Shown piece by piece: positions 18,046 through 31,100 of a stretch of 57,592 nucleotides of DNA (position 1 is the first letter of the stretch; every line of letters begins with the position of its first letter). Where the stretch lies: positions 10,863-68,454 of IMG/VR virus record IMGVR_UViG_3300030085_004520; one strand, written 5' to 3'. The notes below the pieces were generated by a model. That model saw only the letters and a program-made list of their open reading frames with translations. It searched no databases and was not told where the DNA came from. Position numbers and translations under genes: made by a program. This DNA is from a virus.

Positions 18046-19148
18046 TATTCGCAATCTCCTTCTTCAGGATCTATGGGTTTAAAGTTATTGTATACTGTGC
18101 CGCGAAGTAAAGTATTAGCACCTGGTCTATTTGGTGATAAAATTGGATTTGCTCCTGCATCATCCAAGGTTGGTATTCTTAAAATATCATCCGAATTACT
18201 TGAATCTTCTAGTTCTTTTTCTGGTATGCCATCGTCCGTTCTAATTTCAACGTAAGTAGATATATCTAAAACTTTATCGTCAAATTGCTCAGAATTCAAT
18301 CCAGGTGTAATGTTTTTTAAAACCTCATACTCTCTAACAACAAGTGATCCATCTACCTTTGATCTTGTCAAATCTGTTAGATGCTCTACAATAAACATCT
18401 CGTACTCAAAACCATCGCCAAAACTAGTTATATTTTTCTCTAAAAAATCTAATGTTACAGACCTATCATCAATTAAAAGTCTTTTACCGTCTTTAAAGAT
18501 TATATCTTTATCGTACTCTGATTGTAAATCTAGTGCTGCCTCTGGAGCGTCCTGTATATCATAGTCGTATTCAAAAGTTCTGTAGTCAATTTCAATATTG
18601 AGTTGCGGTACTTTCATACCAGCATCCATAGTACTATCACGCGATGAACTCAATTCTATAGGCAATTCAAATCTAGCATAATTATTTAATGATTTAACAG
18701 ATATTGCTGGTACGTATTTTTCTCCGAGTCTTGATGTGCTCAGCAAATTTGTTACCAAGCCTCTATTGACGGGAACCATACTTATGTCATCAATGTAATC
18801 TTTGCCATAAACATCATCGGTCGGCGTTTTACTAATTTTACCAACTCTTATAGCTCTACCAGTTTGCTTGTCTGTTCTTGTTACGTGACCATTTAGTTTG
18901 TTTACTCTGCCCTCAGCGCTTTCCCCATCATACAAAGCCCTAGTTGAAATACCATCCTCTACAATTCTTCTGAAAGTCTCTTGACCAACTTCAACAGAAC
19001 CTGAATTATTAAAGGACGGATCGTAAACAACTTCATCATCTGAAAAGGCATAAAAAGCTGGTTTTAATTTACCTTTTGACAATAAGTACTTTCCATACGA
19101 AGTTAACTGAATATCAATAACTTCTTCTTTTTTATTAAAAAATGTCAT
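18045..19148 (-). CDS. Virion structural protein with shared N-terminal module
   Basis: A 367-residue acidic protein. Its N-terminal about 50 residues share the pattern LTxxGxxxLxxG...FxDDExxY with the 337-residue protein at 8352-9365, so they are members of one structural family that attaches through a common N-terminal module. The remainder is Asp/Leu/Ser-rich without enzymatic motifs. It starts shortly after the 4118-residue LamG gene ends and overlaps the next gene by one base (TAATG). Likely a tail or baseplate accessory protein. Confidence 0.75.
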   Translation of the reverse strand: MTFFNKKEEVIDIQLTSYGKYLLSKGKLKPAFYAFSDDEVVYDPSFNNSGSVEVGQETFRRIVEDGISTRALYDGESAEGRVNKLNGHVTRTDKQTGRAIRVGKISKTPTDDVYGKDYIDDISMVPVNRGLVTNLLSTSRLGEKYVPAISVKSLNNYARFELPIELSSSRDSTMDAGMKVPQLNIEIDYRTFEYDYDIQDAPEAALDLQSEYDKDIIFKDGKRLLIDDRSVTLDFLEKNITSFGDGFEYEMFIVEHLTDLTRSKVDGSLVVREYEVLKNITPGLNSEQFDDKVLDISTYVEIRTDDGIPEKELEDSSNSDDILRIPTLDDAGANPILSPNRPGANTLLRGTVYNNFKPIDPEEGDCE

Positions 19149-19158
19149 AACAATCTAA

Positions 19159-22100
19159 TCAATCCGTATCTGGTCGTTCTCTAGGATCAGCAACGCCAAG
19201 TATCTCAAACATATTCTCTCTTTCTGGTGGTAATGAACCAGGGCGAGGCGCTCTATCAAACTTAGCAAAAGTAATATCTGCCTTTAACTTAACTAGTTCC
19301 ACAAGAGAGAAAAAATCGTATGGCCAATTGAAACCGCATTTAAACATTTCTTCTTCTTCTAGATTTCTGTCAGGGTGGTTAAAGGGAAGCCTATCAATGT
19401 CCAACTTTCTGAAGTAATCTTTTTGTGCAGATTTCTTTACCTTGAAAATCATCCACCTTACACTCTCCATTTTGTCATTTAGAATCGCATGCTCTAGAGG
19501 TGATCCAAGCACTGGGTGTTTCACAGTTACTGAATCTTCTAATCCATCACCAGTTCTATTGTAGGTTTCCTTTGCTATGTCTGGTGGTAGATTCTGCCAG
19601 ATATTTTGCAAATCATTTTTATTAAGTGTGTGGTGGAAAGGAAAAATATACATTAAAAATGGTTTTATGTATTTTCCGCTATCCTGATTATTGTATCTCA
19701 AAAAGTCCATTCTTGGTGGCAGCACATGGTTTATCATTGCACGCACCATTCTATCAACAAATTTTTCTTGTGCTATGGTCGGTAGTGCCTGAAGAGTTGT
19801 ATTCGTCCCACTTCTAAGATCTTGCAAAAGATCTTCTACTGTACCTAAGCTTGTATCATCACTCTTATATTTAGCATGACCAGGATACAACTTAACCGAT
19901 TGATAAATTCTTTTAATAGCCTCGTCACTAAAAGGGAAAAACTGTTTTTCACCTGTACTTAGAACCCTAAAAGGTACTGCAACAACCGCCTCAGAAATTA
20001 CTTTTCTGTCTTGCGTCAAACCAATTGTTCTTGTTTTTGTTTTGATGTCTTTGCCGTTAGACCTAAACTTCATTCCTAAAAGCTCCGATAGATCGCCAAC
20101 ATTAGCATCATCTGGGGGAAGTATATCAATTCTAGCAACTTCTCTGTCTTCGCCCTTTTGATGCCACAAGCCCTTCGGAACAGAGATTCCAGAGATTCTT
20201 GCCTTTTTAGGTGTAGCATTTGAAAAATTGATATTAGGACACTCCCACTTAGACTGTATAATAAGCTGCTTTCTCAAAACATCTTGCGAACTTTCATCGT
20301 TTCTAAAAACACTAACAAGTGAACTATCACTCAAACCAAGGCCCCTGAAGCTAGCTGACAACTGCATTGCTGATTTTTTATTGAATGAAGCTGTTACAGC
20401 AATTGTATCTGCTGTGTTAAAGTGTGCGTCTGTAAAACCAGTTATCGTTATTTTTGTTCTCTCATCAATACCACCTAGAGATTGTCCAAGGGCTGTAAGT
20501 CCGTCATTCCTGTCTACGTAATTAGATCCAGTAGCCTTAATAAATCTATTATACCTAATTGTGGGACTAGTCTTGTTATCAATGGAGATTCTATTTATAA
20601 TTGTTTCAATAGCACCTATATTACTAGCTTCATAGTTTTCTGACTCATCTGGAGTGAATGTATATTCTACTTCTGCAAACTTATCATAATGAGGCGGCGT
20701 GTACCCAGAATAACCGTGAGCAACAACATCAACTGATGCAGCAGGTGTTTTAACGAAATCAGTTTCAGTACCAGTGCCCTTGTTTGGAGAAAAAGATGCA
20801 TCCACTGCAGGTCCGAATGCTTGAGGTAAATTATAAATAGGAAAGTCCTTGCCTGCGTTTACTCTTGAAAGCCTGATCTTCATCTTATAAGTTTTACCAT
20901 AGTCAACTGTTGTTTGTGGCGTATCTGCAGAAGCTAAAACTGTAGATGAGCCTCCTTGCAAAAAGAAATTCATAGATTCAGCATAAAAATTGTTTGCTGC
21001 ATGCGTATAAAGCGTATCACCTATAGCTTTTATACTTGTTAAATTCAAACTTGATGTTAAAGCAGAAGACGTAACTGGTTGACCAACAATACACACCACA
21101 TTACCCTCATCATCAAAACTGGTTTTTGGAAATTTGGTTGTTAAGAATGAAGTCTCAACATGGTTCCCAGAACCAGTCAGTCCTGATATATGAGAGAAAG
21201 TAACTTCTCCATTAATAATTTCCAATTGCTTATCAGTTGACTGCCTAACAGTCAAACCAGGAACAATCCTATTTAATGTATCTGCTAAATCACCAACAAA
21301 CTTGTTTGTGCTTATGTTATTTCCAAATCTTACGATTAAATCCTTATTGTAACTGTCTGAACCTACTGCCTGAGCCAAGAAACCAAAATCGTGACTTGGC
21401 TCAGTACCATCGGCATCTTCGTTCTGGAAGTATATTGTAACATACCCAAAATTATTGGCATATCCACTCCGATCTCTCCACCGCTCGTGTGTATGAAGCC
21501 TTACATAAGAAATGTATGAACTTTGCGACACAAAAGATGTGGTAGCAGACTCAAAAGGAAAATTTATAATAGTTTTTACAACATCTTGCTGAGTTTGAAA
21601 TTTACTGTAAGCACAAGGTTGTAAACTAGCACTCGGGTGTGGTTCTGTATCATATATCACAAACCTCTCTTCAAGACCAGCACCAGTATCTTTGATCTCA
21701 TTTGACTTTAATAATCTTGGATCAATTATAGCTTCAAACGGAACTCTTTCAATTCTTTGGATGCCGTATTTTTTGCTACCTTGTTGCCAGTATGTAGCCG
21801 TGCCATCTTGTGGAGAGTTAGGTGTGCGATAATATCCCCAAGAAGCAGAACCAATTCTAGGAATACCGCCGTCTGCAGTCTCATTGTAATGAGAGCCTGT
21901 AATATATGAAGGGTACTGAAACGCCCCGACCAAACTACTTTCTGGCACGATTCCCGACGTATTACCTGCGTTTTGTGTAAACCCACTAAAACTTGCTGTG
22001 GTTATAGACATTGCTGGTCTGTAATTATCTGCACTTTCATCATCTCTTCCCATTCCAGGCTCGTCCATGGGGAAGCCAGAGTGTGTTACAACACCGCTGA

Positions 22101-25100
22101 TATATTCAGATCCTGTGTTAAACTGTGAAAGACGGAGGTTAAGGTTACTACCACCCAGATTACTTTGAATATCCGTATCACTAAAGCTTCTTTGAAAATG
22201 TTTCACAGAATACATTGGCCATGCTTTATTCTGCATTGTTGCTCTATTGGTTAGGTTTTGATCAGTAAATACACTAGATGATAGTGTCATTTGACCAGTT
22301 TCGTTACCCATGCGATACCAACCAACAAGACCATCTACTTTTTCTGGTCTGACACACATATCTGGTCGCCAAGGACCGCGCTCTGATGCGCCGCCGCCAT
22401 AAAGACCTTTAAAATCTGGCTGCTCTAAAACTTTATTAAAAATACAAACATCTGCTATCCTTCCATAAAACGCCTTGCTAGTAGCATGTTCTGCAGAGTT
22501 TCCTATCATACATTTTCCTGCTATTCTAAGTGCGTTTCGGTCTACATCAGCTGATGTTCCACTACTAAGAGATCCAGTTCTAGTAACCCCATTGACGTGA
22601 AACATAACAGATCCAGAAGTAGCAGTGCTTCTAGCAATTGATACGCCAACAAAGTTCCAACTACTAGCATTGATAGGCCCAGGAGCGTCTGCAGCAGTTC
22701 CAATGTTATAAACAATTGTGTCTCCATTAGTATCAATTAATTGAAGACTTAGCGAACCTGTGGAAGATGGAAGAAATAATTTAATGCCAGGTGCAGTGCC
22801 GCTAGTGCCGCCGAAACTTATGATCGTTCTATCGTGAGCGGAAGTTACTGGTTTTATCCAAGCAGCAAAAGAAATACCACCAACAGGTGCAGACCTAGCT
22901 GAACCAGTCAATACATGCTGCCAATCGTGACCGCTACCAATCATCACCTTGTTGTCATCATTTGCAATAAAATTTGTTGTAAATGCGATGAATGGTCTGT
23001 CTTTCATTGGCACAAACAAAGGGTAATCAACAGCTATACCAGACTTAATTGAGTTGAAAGCAATACCAGGAGCATAAAACGGTGCAACAATATTTCTATA
23101 ATTTGGAATTGCTGCAGAATCACCATACTTTTCACCTAAATGTGGACTTTGAGGTCCGTAAGATTGATTGAAAAGATTGGCTATTTGAGTCATTCTCTGT
23201 GATGGGTAAAACCCTTCATAAGGTAAAAGTTTCTTAACAGCATTACAAGTTAGGGATATTTCATCAGCTACAGTTCTTGAGTCAATTTTTTTCAATTGAT
23301 TGTAAGTTACATTAAAATTCTTTATAAAGTCAGAATGACTCAAAACCTCATAAAAATCATTTTTTGAACTATCCTTAAAAGATTCATTAGATCCAGTTAA
23401 TCTTAAGAAATCTTTTTGAGGGCAATCAAAAAATGGATCATCAGCATTGACACCAACATAGTTTGTCATTTCCTCACTTATACGATACTCTGGGATTACA
23501 GAATAATCTTTGAACTTGCGTAATTGCTCAGACCAATCAGAATATGATTCATAACTTTTTTCAGTGCTTGGTTCGTGATTTTCTTTCCGATAGCGACCCG
23601 AGTGCCAAGGAGAGCCTACTTCATACTTTGCTGTACCTGCTAGATAGGTATTTCGTGAAATGGATATAGAAAAGAAGGCAGCCGCTGCTGATGCCCTGTC
23701 CTCATATGGAACATCAGACGCAACAGTTGACGGCATATTTGATTCAGCAGTCAGCATACCAAACTGAACTTTCGGTACGTTATAAAGTGAATTTAGTGCT
23801 TGATTTGAACCAGTCATACGAAATGATGTATTGGTTTGGTCTTGTATTCCAGTAAAGCCGCCCCTGATTTGTTTTCCAAAACTAGTATCATATGGAATTA
23901 CGCTGTTTTCATATGACTGAAACATCTGTATCATCACCGAATCATTGGTTGCAACCAATGCCCTAGCAACATCCTTGAAGACAAAAGGTGTTGTGCTAAA
24001 GCCATCTTGACCAACATAAGAGTTTAACCCATCTACAATCTGATCAACTGCAGCGCGGGTTGTTGTAGCGCTTTCAGAAAGCTTAATATAGGCTAGTGTA
24101 CTTTCAGGAAACCTAGTTGTAGTATCAGGATGATGTGGTGGCACTATAGTGATAAAATATCTTCCGATAGCATCTGCTTTTGGACTGCCTATGTAAAAAC
24201 TTGCTTCCCTAAGAGAACCAGTTGCTGTGCCCGCACCAGACATGGCAGTGTATGAAAAAGGGTTTTGCTTAATTTTAATTCTATAAACTTGAGGTGTTTC
24301 AGGAAATTTTCTTGCATAAATAGCTGATGCCTTTGGTGATTCAACTCTACCGAGTGTGCCGCCTCTGTAAATACCTGCACTGTTAAGAAGCTCACCTTCC
24401 CCTCTCTTTGTTAAAAGCTCTGGGCTTCCTAATTTAAATGGATTATTAACACCGAAGGTTGACTCACCATCTAGTGGCCATCTTGATCCTTGGTGAAAAG
24501 TTTCTCCTTGTGTCCCTACAACCTCAGAGTATATTCTTCTTTGGCGTATGTCTGCCCATCCATTTTCAAAATTTTCTCTTCCACGAATCTTTTGCAAAAA
24601 CAAATTTTCTTCTTTAGGAAAAATATTTCTACCAACTTTGACTCTATTTGCATCAACAATAGAGGAGTTACCAACGAATCTTTCCAAGAATGTTGGTGGA
24701 TTTAAATCACTGATTTTCAGAAAATCTCTCATATCCTCGTTTGCAAAATTGTTAAAGGCATTGTCATATGTTATAGAGATGGTTTGCACTGCGTGCGGCT
24801 TAGCGTCTACATTGCCTGCTGATGGCTTTGCTAGAGACCCATCAGGTTGCCTTACATAAAAATTCTCAAAACGAACGGGCATATTATTTGTAGATGCTAC
24901 TGGCTCAACAAACTGTGTTAATGGACTGTCAACTCTCCTAGCTCTTTGCCTTTTCTCAAATGAAATGTTATCTGGCCAGCTATAAGTACTGTCTACAAAA
25001 GGTGCAGGTGTTCTAAATCTAAACCTATCTGGGTTTGCATCTTCGTTTGTACCTAGCGGAAGCTGAATCTTCCTTGCAACAAAGTTATATAAGTTCTTTT

Positions 25101-28100
25101 TTCTCATGTGTCTTGCTACTGGCTTTTGCCCCGCCCTTAGTTGATTCCATGGATTAAAACCATAAAAATTACCACGGTTGTGATTTAAAGCATTTAAAAG
25201 AAAATAATAACTGTAACCATTAAGAATCTCATTTGATCTGAACGGATTTAAAGCTTCATTGCCAATTAATCCTGCTCTAAAAAGTGAATATTGATTTACT
25301 CTTTCGCTTTCTCCTAAGTTAGCTTCATTGCTTTTTGCTCCATCAGATTGCGCTATTAATGCAGGATTTAAGTAAGACGACGTGAATGGAGAAAGTCTAT
25401 AAATTCCAGTGCTATAAGCTGTAGTTGTTACAGTTAAATCAATATCATCAGCATTTTGCTCATTACCTTGAGTGTTTGTGGACGTATCAACATTTTCAAC
25501 AATATATGAATTTAATCCAGCAAAGTCTATAGCCTCAAACTCACTCAATTGTTTGGTACCACCAATACTAATAGTTCCACCGTTTAAAACAAAGTCTTTG
25601 TTAAAAAGCACCAACCTTTGTGGGGAGCGAATGTAGTTATTGCTAGGGTCCGATCCAAATATACCTGCATTTGTCGCCACAGACCCTATATCGCTAGCAG
25701 AAACAAAAAGAGGTGCCGAACTTGTTTCGTTGCTTAGCCCAACAGGATGCGTAAACCTGCTCTGGTGACCTCTAAAACTACCTGTGGTATCAATCGTAGA
25801 ATTTCTTATCCAAGAATATCCTAAATCAGATTGAGGAATCTGATGCTGAACAAACTGATTATCAGACCTAATATAAATATCATGTTCACCGCCGCCTGGG
25901 TTACTTATACTGACGTTATTAAAATTGCCAGCATATCTATTATTCCTGTTAACTTTGTGAAAGCTAGCAGTCGGTGTAGACGAAGTTATAGAGCTATTAA
26001 ACCTGTGTCCGAACGCCTCTTGACGTTCGCTTGAAAAAACATCAAGCATCAATCTAGTATTTAGATTTCTATAATTCAAAGAATTGTAAATAGAGAATTG
26101 ATTTGTTGCCACATCCAAGTGTGCACCACCGTGTGCATTACCTGCTGTTTCAGGCCCACCAGGGGCCGAGAATCGGCTTGTAATGAGATGTTTCTTGACC
26201 TCCCTCTCTGGACGTACCCTATCTTTGTACCCGTAAAAATAAGAGGATGAGAACTCAGAATCTAGCCCAAGTTTCAACGTGATATAACCACCTAGATCAG
26301 AAGACTGAGACAAGAACATGTCCACACTGTACTTCTTATCAATATTTTCAACCAGATGATCTTTTGACATCTCAACTGAAGTTCCAAGAACAACTTGGTA
26401 GTCATGTTGGTAATTGCCGAGGTGCATACTACCTGTTGTAGTTTTGATGTTTCTAATGTTAACAGGTCGCTTGGCAAGAGGTTCTCTCATAAAATTTACA
26501 CGACCAGCGTAACTACCAGTAAAAGAAGTGTTAAATTTTTCAGGTCCAAGGCGACCTGCCATATCTGGATTCAAAACAAGAAGCTGACCGTTTGAAGCAG
26601 TAATAAAAAATGCTTCTCTCCTGTCACCTCTACGATGTAGATTAGAGCCAGTGTTCATTGCAAGGTGTCTATGAAAATGCCCACCTACATGCTGCTGTTG
26701 AAAAGGACCTTGAACAGGAATCTCTCTATCATCACCATATGAATCATTGTGAAGATTGGTTATGTCCACACCCTTTTTGAATTCATCAGCGATAAACTTT
26801 TGATAACCAACAGGGTTTGAAATAGAGCTGGTATACAAACTGAATGGTAATACCGTATTTATGTCATGATCTCTATTAGTGTCGCTTATGTTAGCTTCGC
26901 CGCCATATCGCTTCTTTTCAAATACCTGCCCACCTTCTAAGCGATATCTTGGTACGTGAACATCAGGGCAAGTATCAACATTGATATTTGATGCAGTAAC
27001 CGATATAAAATCTTCACTACCAGGATTTGTTGTAGCCTTGAAAAAATCTTTCTTCTTGTTAAGATGGAAATTATCACCACCATGAAGAACATGCTGAAAG
27101 CCTGCTTCCAACTTATAAGGCTTGGTCAATTTTCTGATTGCATAAGTAGAGCCTGAGACGCTAGTATTTGCAATTCTTCTAATTGTTTCTCTGTTTCTAT
27201 TTAAACCAGTAAGTGGGACTCTGTATGTATCGCTAGCAGGACTCTGTGCTACTATTGCAGCACCACCTATGAGTGTTGCGTGATTGGTGTTTATATAATC
27301 CTTAATACCGCCAGCGCCTGTTGCATCTAAATCGTCACCCATCTTATACCAAGCGATGATATTATTAATGGCAGAAAATTTATTCATATCATAAACCTTG
27401 CCGCCGTTTCTTATCTCGCTGACTTCTGCCGCAGTAAGAGCCTTATCAAAATATACAACGTCTGCTATGAAATCTTCAAATGTATTTGTTGTTGGGTTCT
27501 TGGTTGCACCAATATATGGTTCTGTTGCAGTGTTATGTGATGCAACGTATGTGCCATCTGTACTTTTAGCTCCAGCAAAAACAGCACCATCAACATACAC
27601 ATTAACACCATTATGCTTTGGCGTCGTTGCGCCGCCATCATAAGTGATCGCAATATGATGCCATGTTGCTGAAGAAAGCTTGCCAGTACTAACATATTTT
27701 AATCTGTTTGTCGTGTTACCATCATAGATAAACAAATTTATGTTACCCAAGGTGTGACCAAAGAAATATTCTGCAGTACCAGCAACAGAGTCTCGCTTTG
27801 ATGTAAAAACACCTGAATCAGCCGAGACATCCCCAATGTAAACCCAGGCAGAAAATGAGAATGGTGAGTCTGAAGTTCCATCACCTATACTAAAAGCATC
27901 TGAATCTGGAATTGAAACAGCATCACCATTAGAGGCAAAGCGAATTGATTTTTCATTTATTGGACGTTTACCAAACACCTGTGCATCAGTTGTGCGAATA
28001 GCTCTGTCCCGTCGCCACAAACAATTATTGTCACCACCAGGAACTGCATTGTTTCTTGGGTTTGTGGTTAAAGGCGCGTGTCCATGCTCCCAATCATAAA

Positions 28101-31100
28101 GTAACTCATTAATACCAAGTATGTTTGCTGATGGATCTGACTGTTTCTTTTCAAGGGTTGGAAATTTTGTCCAGTATTTATTTCTCTCAAGGTCATGACT
28201 TTCAACAATGTTTCTAATACCACTTAATTTTTTAGCAGTCGCGGGCACAAACTGATCAAGAATTGAAGAAAGAGAGGTGTCTATCCACCTATAGAATTCC
28301 ATAAATCTTTCAAAACTTGGAACATTTTCTACGCTTTCAAAAAACTTAGAACGAGCTTTTTCCATGGCTTTATAGTTTGGCCTATACCGATTTATTGGAT
28401 CACCTATAAGATTGCTGTACTCCTCAATCGTAGAAAACATATCAATCATTTCTTGCGAAATAACTTTATACATACTCTTTTCAAAGACAAACATGTAGTC
28501 TACAGGTCTAGATTCTTTGGTGTAAGTTTGGTCATCCTCTGACAATACCTGAATCATATCTGATGATTTAATATTTTCAAAACCAGTCTCTCTATAGGTA
28601 GGAAAATATTGAGTCAATACACTTGCAGTTGAACTAGCTGGAAAACCAAAACCTCTACCAGGATGGTTGTAACCAAGAACTTGCCCTAATTGACCAAACT
28701 GTGAAACTTTCTTAGCAGAACCTGATGAAGCATCCAATATAACAAGATTACCACCAGCAGTTGAACCAGTAATGGTTTCAAATGTCCAGTTTAAAGCTAG
28801 GGTGTCCATGTTTAAAATATCAGTATCAATGCTAGGCTGGGTAGAGAACGCTCTTCTAGTTGCATCTTTGATACCAATATTCTTTGCATCAATCGCATGT
28901 TGAGTTATAGTATCGTCGTCAAGATAATTTAGCCAGTGTCTCAAGTATGATATTTGAACATCAGATGGCCTAACGACTGCACCTACTGTGTGGTTTCTTT
29001 CAGCACCTGCAAACACTCTTTTTGAAAACTTGTGAAAATGTTCGCCGTCTGTTTTGTTAAGAACTTGAGATAGTAAGAACTTATCCTGTACAATACCGCC
29101 CTCAACCTGAACACCAAAAAGTTCAGCAATATATTTGCTTACTGAACCACTAACGATAGAGCTAGAAAAACTACTACCAGATGGTCTCAATCTAAATGCC
29201 AGGTTCCATTTTTTGCCTGAGTATACATCCTTAAACAATTTAGACTGTTGCAATGCAATCTTTCCAGATCTAGATGTTAGCTGGAATCTGGCATTTTTAG
29301 AATTTACACTCTCTTTTGATACAAGGACATTAAAACTCGCTAAGTCCTTAGTAGAAGTTGTCCAATTAAGATTATCTCCTGATATAGCTTGATTGATAGT
29401 ATGTGCGCCATAGATAGAAGAGGTTAGTGGTGTTTCAATAAATTTTGAATGTTCACTTGGATCAAAGATAATTGGAAAATAAACCTCAGCTTCTGTGGTA
29501 AATGATAATCCTTCAGTTGAAATATTTTGTTGAGACCCAGTTATGTATCCTCTAACTGGAAATTCTGTAGATTTAGAGCCAAGCCCAAAACTAGAACTAT
29601 ATTGAAAAATAGTTGCCCGCTGATTATCTGTTCTATGGAAGTTAATCGTGTTGCTCTTATGAACATCAGCACGATAATTTGGTTTAATTTCGTAAGTTGC
29701 ACCATCTGAATATGTTTTTAACTCAATTAATTCTTCGTCTACACCATGAGTTCTAAGGATGTTTCTTATTGCTTTTTCTGTGCCTTTAGCTTTGTTGATA
29801 TGAACCAAACAATTGTAAAGGTTTTTATAGATCATGTTCTTAACATCATGCAGCTTGTTTTCAAATTTAATTTTTTCGGTTCTATCACTAAAGGTTTCTA
29901 AAACTGAAGCGTCTAAAAACATTGTGTCTACATCAAGACCATAAGAAGACAGCAATTGCTGCATAAACGGGAATGGCTTTTCATCGTAATCTGAAAAAGA
30001 TATGTGCTTTAGTTGAGCGACTTTTGTAGTTTGTGCATATAAGATATCAAAGTAGCTGCCAATTATTTGAAGCAATTTTCTTGTATTGCCGCGACCGCCA
30101 TCTTCTTCATCTTGATCTAAAATCCAGGCTGGAACAGAGTTTATGAGGGCAGAAGAATTAAACAAGTCTCTTTCAAGACCCTCATTTTTTTTAGATGTTT
30201 TGAAGTTTATTAATCTAGCATTGTCTGTTTGAATAATTGGATCTTGAAACTCCTTAGTAGCCTTCCCAGATTGAACAATTGCAGAATCAACACTTCTATT
30301 ACTTGATGTATAATTGACAAAAGTACCATTAGATAATCTACCAGCATAATCAAGAATAACTTTACCAACTGCATTGGTCCTAGCTATGCCTTCATTAAAT
30401 TTAAAATAAACTCCAAGTTTCGTATTTGACTCATCGGTGTTTGTACCACCATTAACTTGTGTAAAATAATTTCTAGATATATCTTTACTGCTACGCATTA
30501 CCTTCCAGTAACGAAATTCATCAATAGATCCAGATAGTTTACCCCAACCAAGATTAGAGTTACCTGGTGTATTGTAGGGAGGATCTTCTGATTCGCCTTG
30601 ACCTGCTTTAGCTGTTGATAGGGCACCTATAACACCAATTAGTTTTCTGTGTGTGCTGTCAACATTTGAACCAGTCATTGTAGAGTGGTTTAGCTTACCA
30701 TCAACATAAGTCTTAACGGATAAAGTGCTACCAGTGTTTTGTATGGTAATAGCGTAGTGATGCCATGAATTATCGGAGGCACTAGCAGCTAATTGCACGG
30801 CACCAATTTGTGCTTGATGGACACCTGAAGATCCAGATTTAAAGGTTAGAACAAAAGGGCTTTTATTCGCTGCGTGGTTTACTTGATCAAGCTCTAATGT
30901 AAATCTACCATAAGAATGATGATCAGATAGAGAACCAGATGACCAAACATCTAGAAGAACTTCTCTTCTATTGCTAGTACTAAAGCCATCTTTCTTTAAC
31001 CAAAACTCAACAGTGTTACCTTTATTACCGTTTATTTCAAGATTAGAGCCTCTATAGCTTCCAGTGTCCCAGGTGTTGCCAACATTTGGCCCACCAACAA

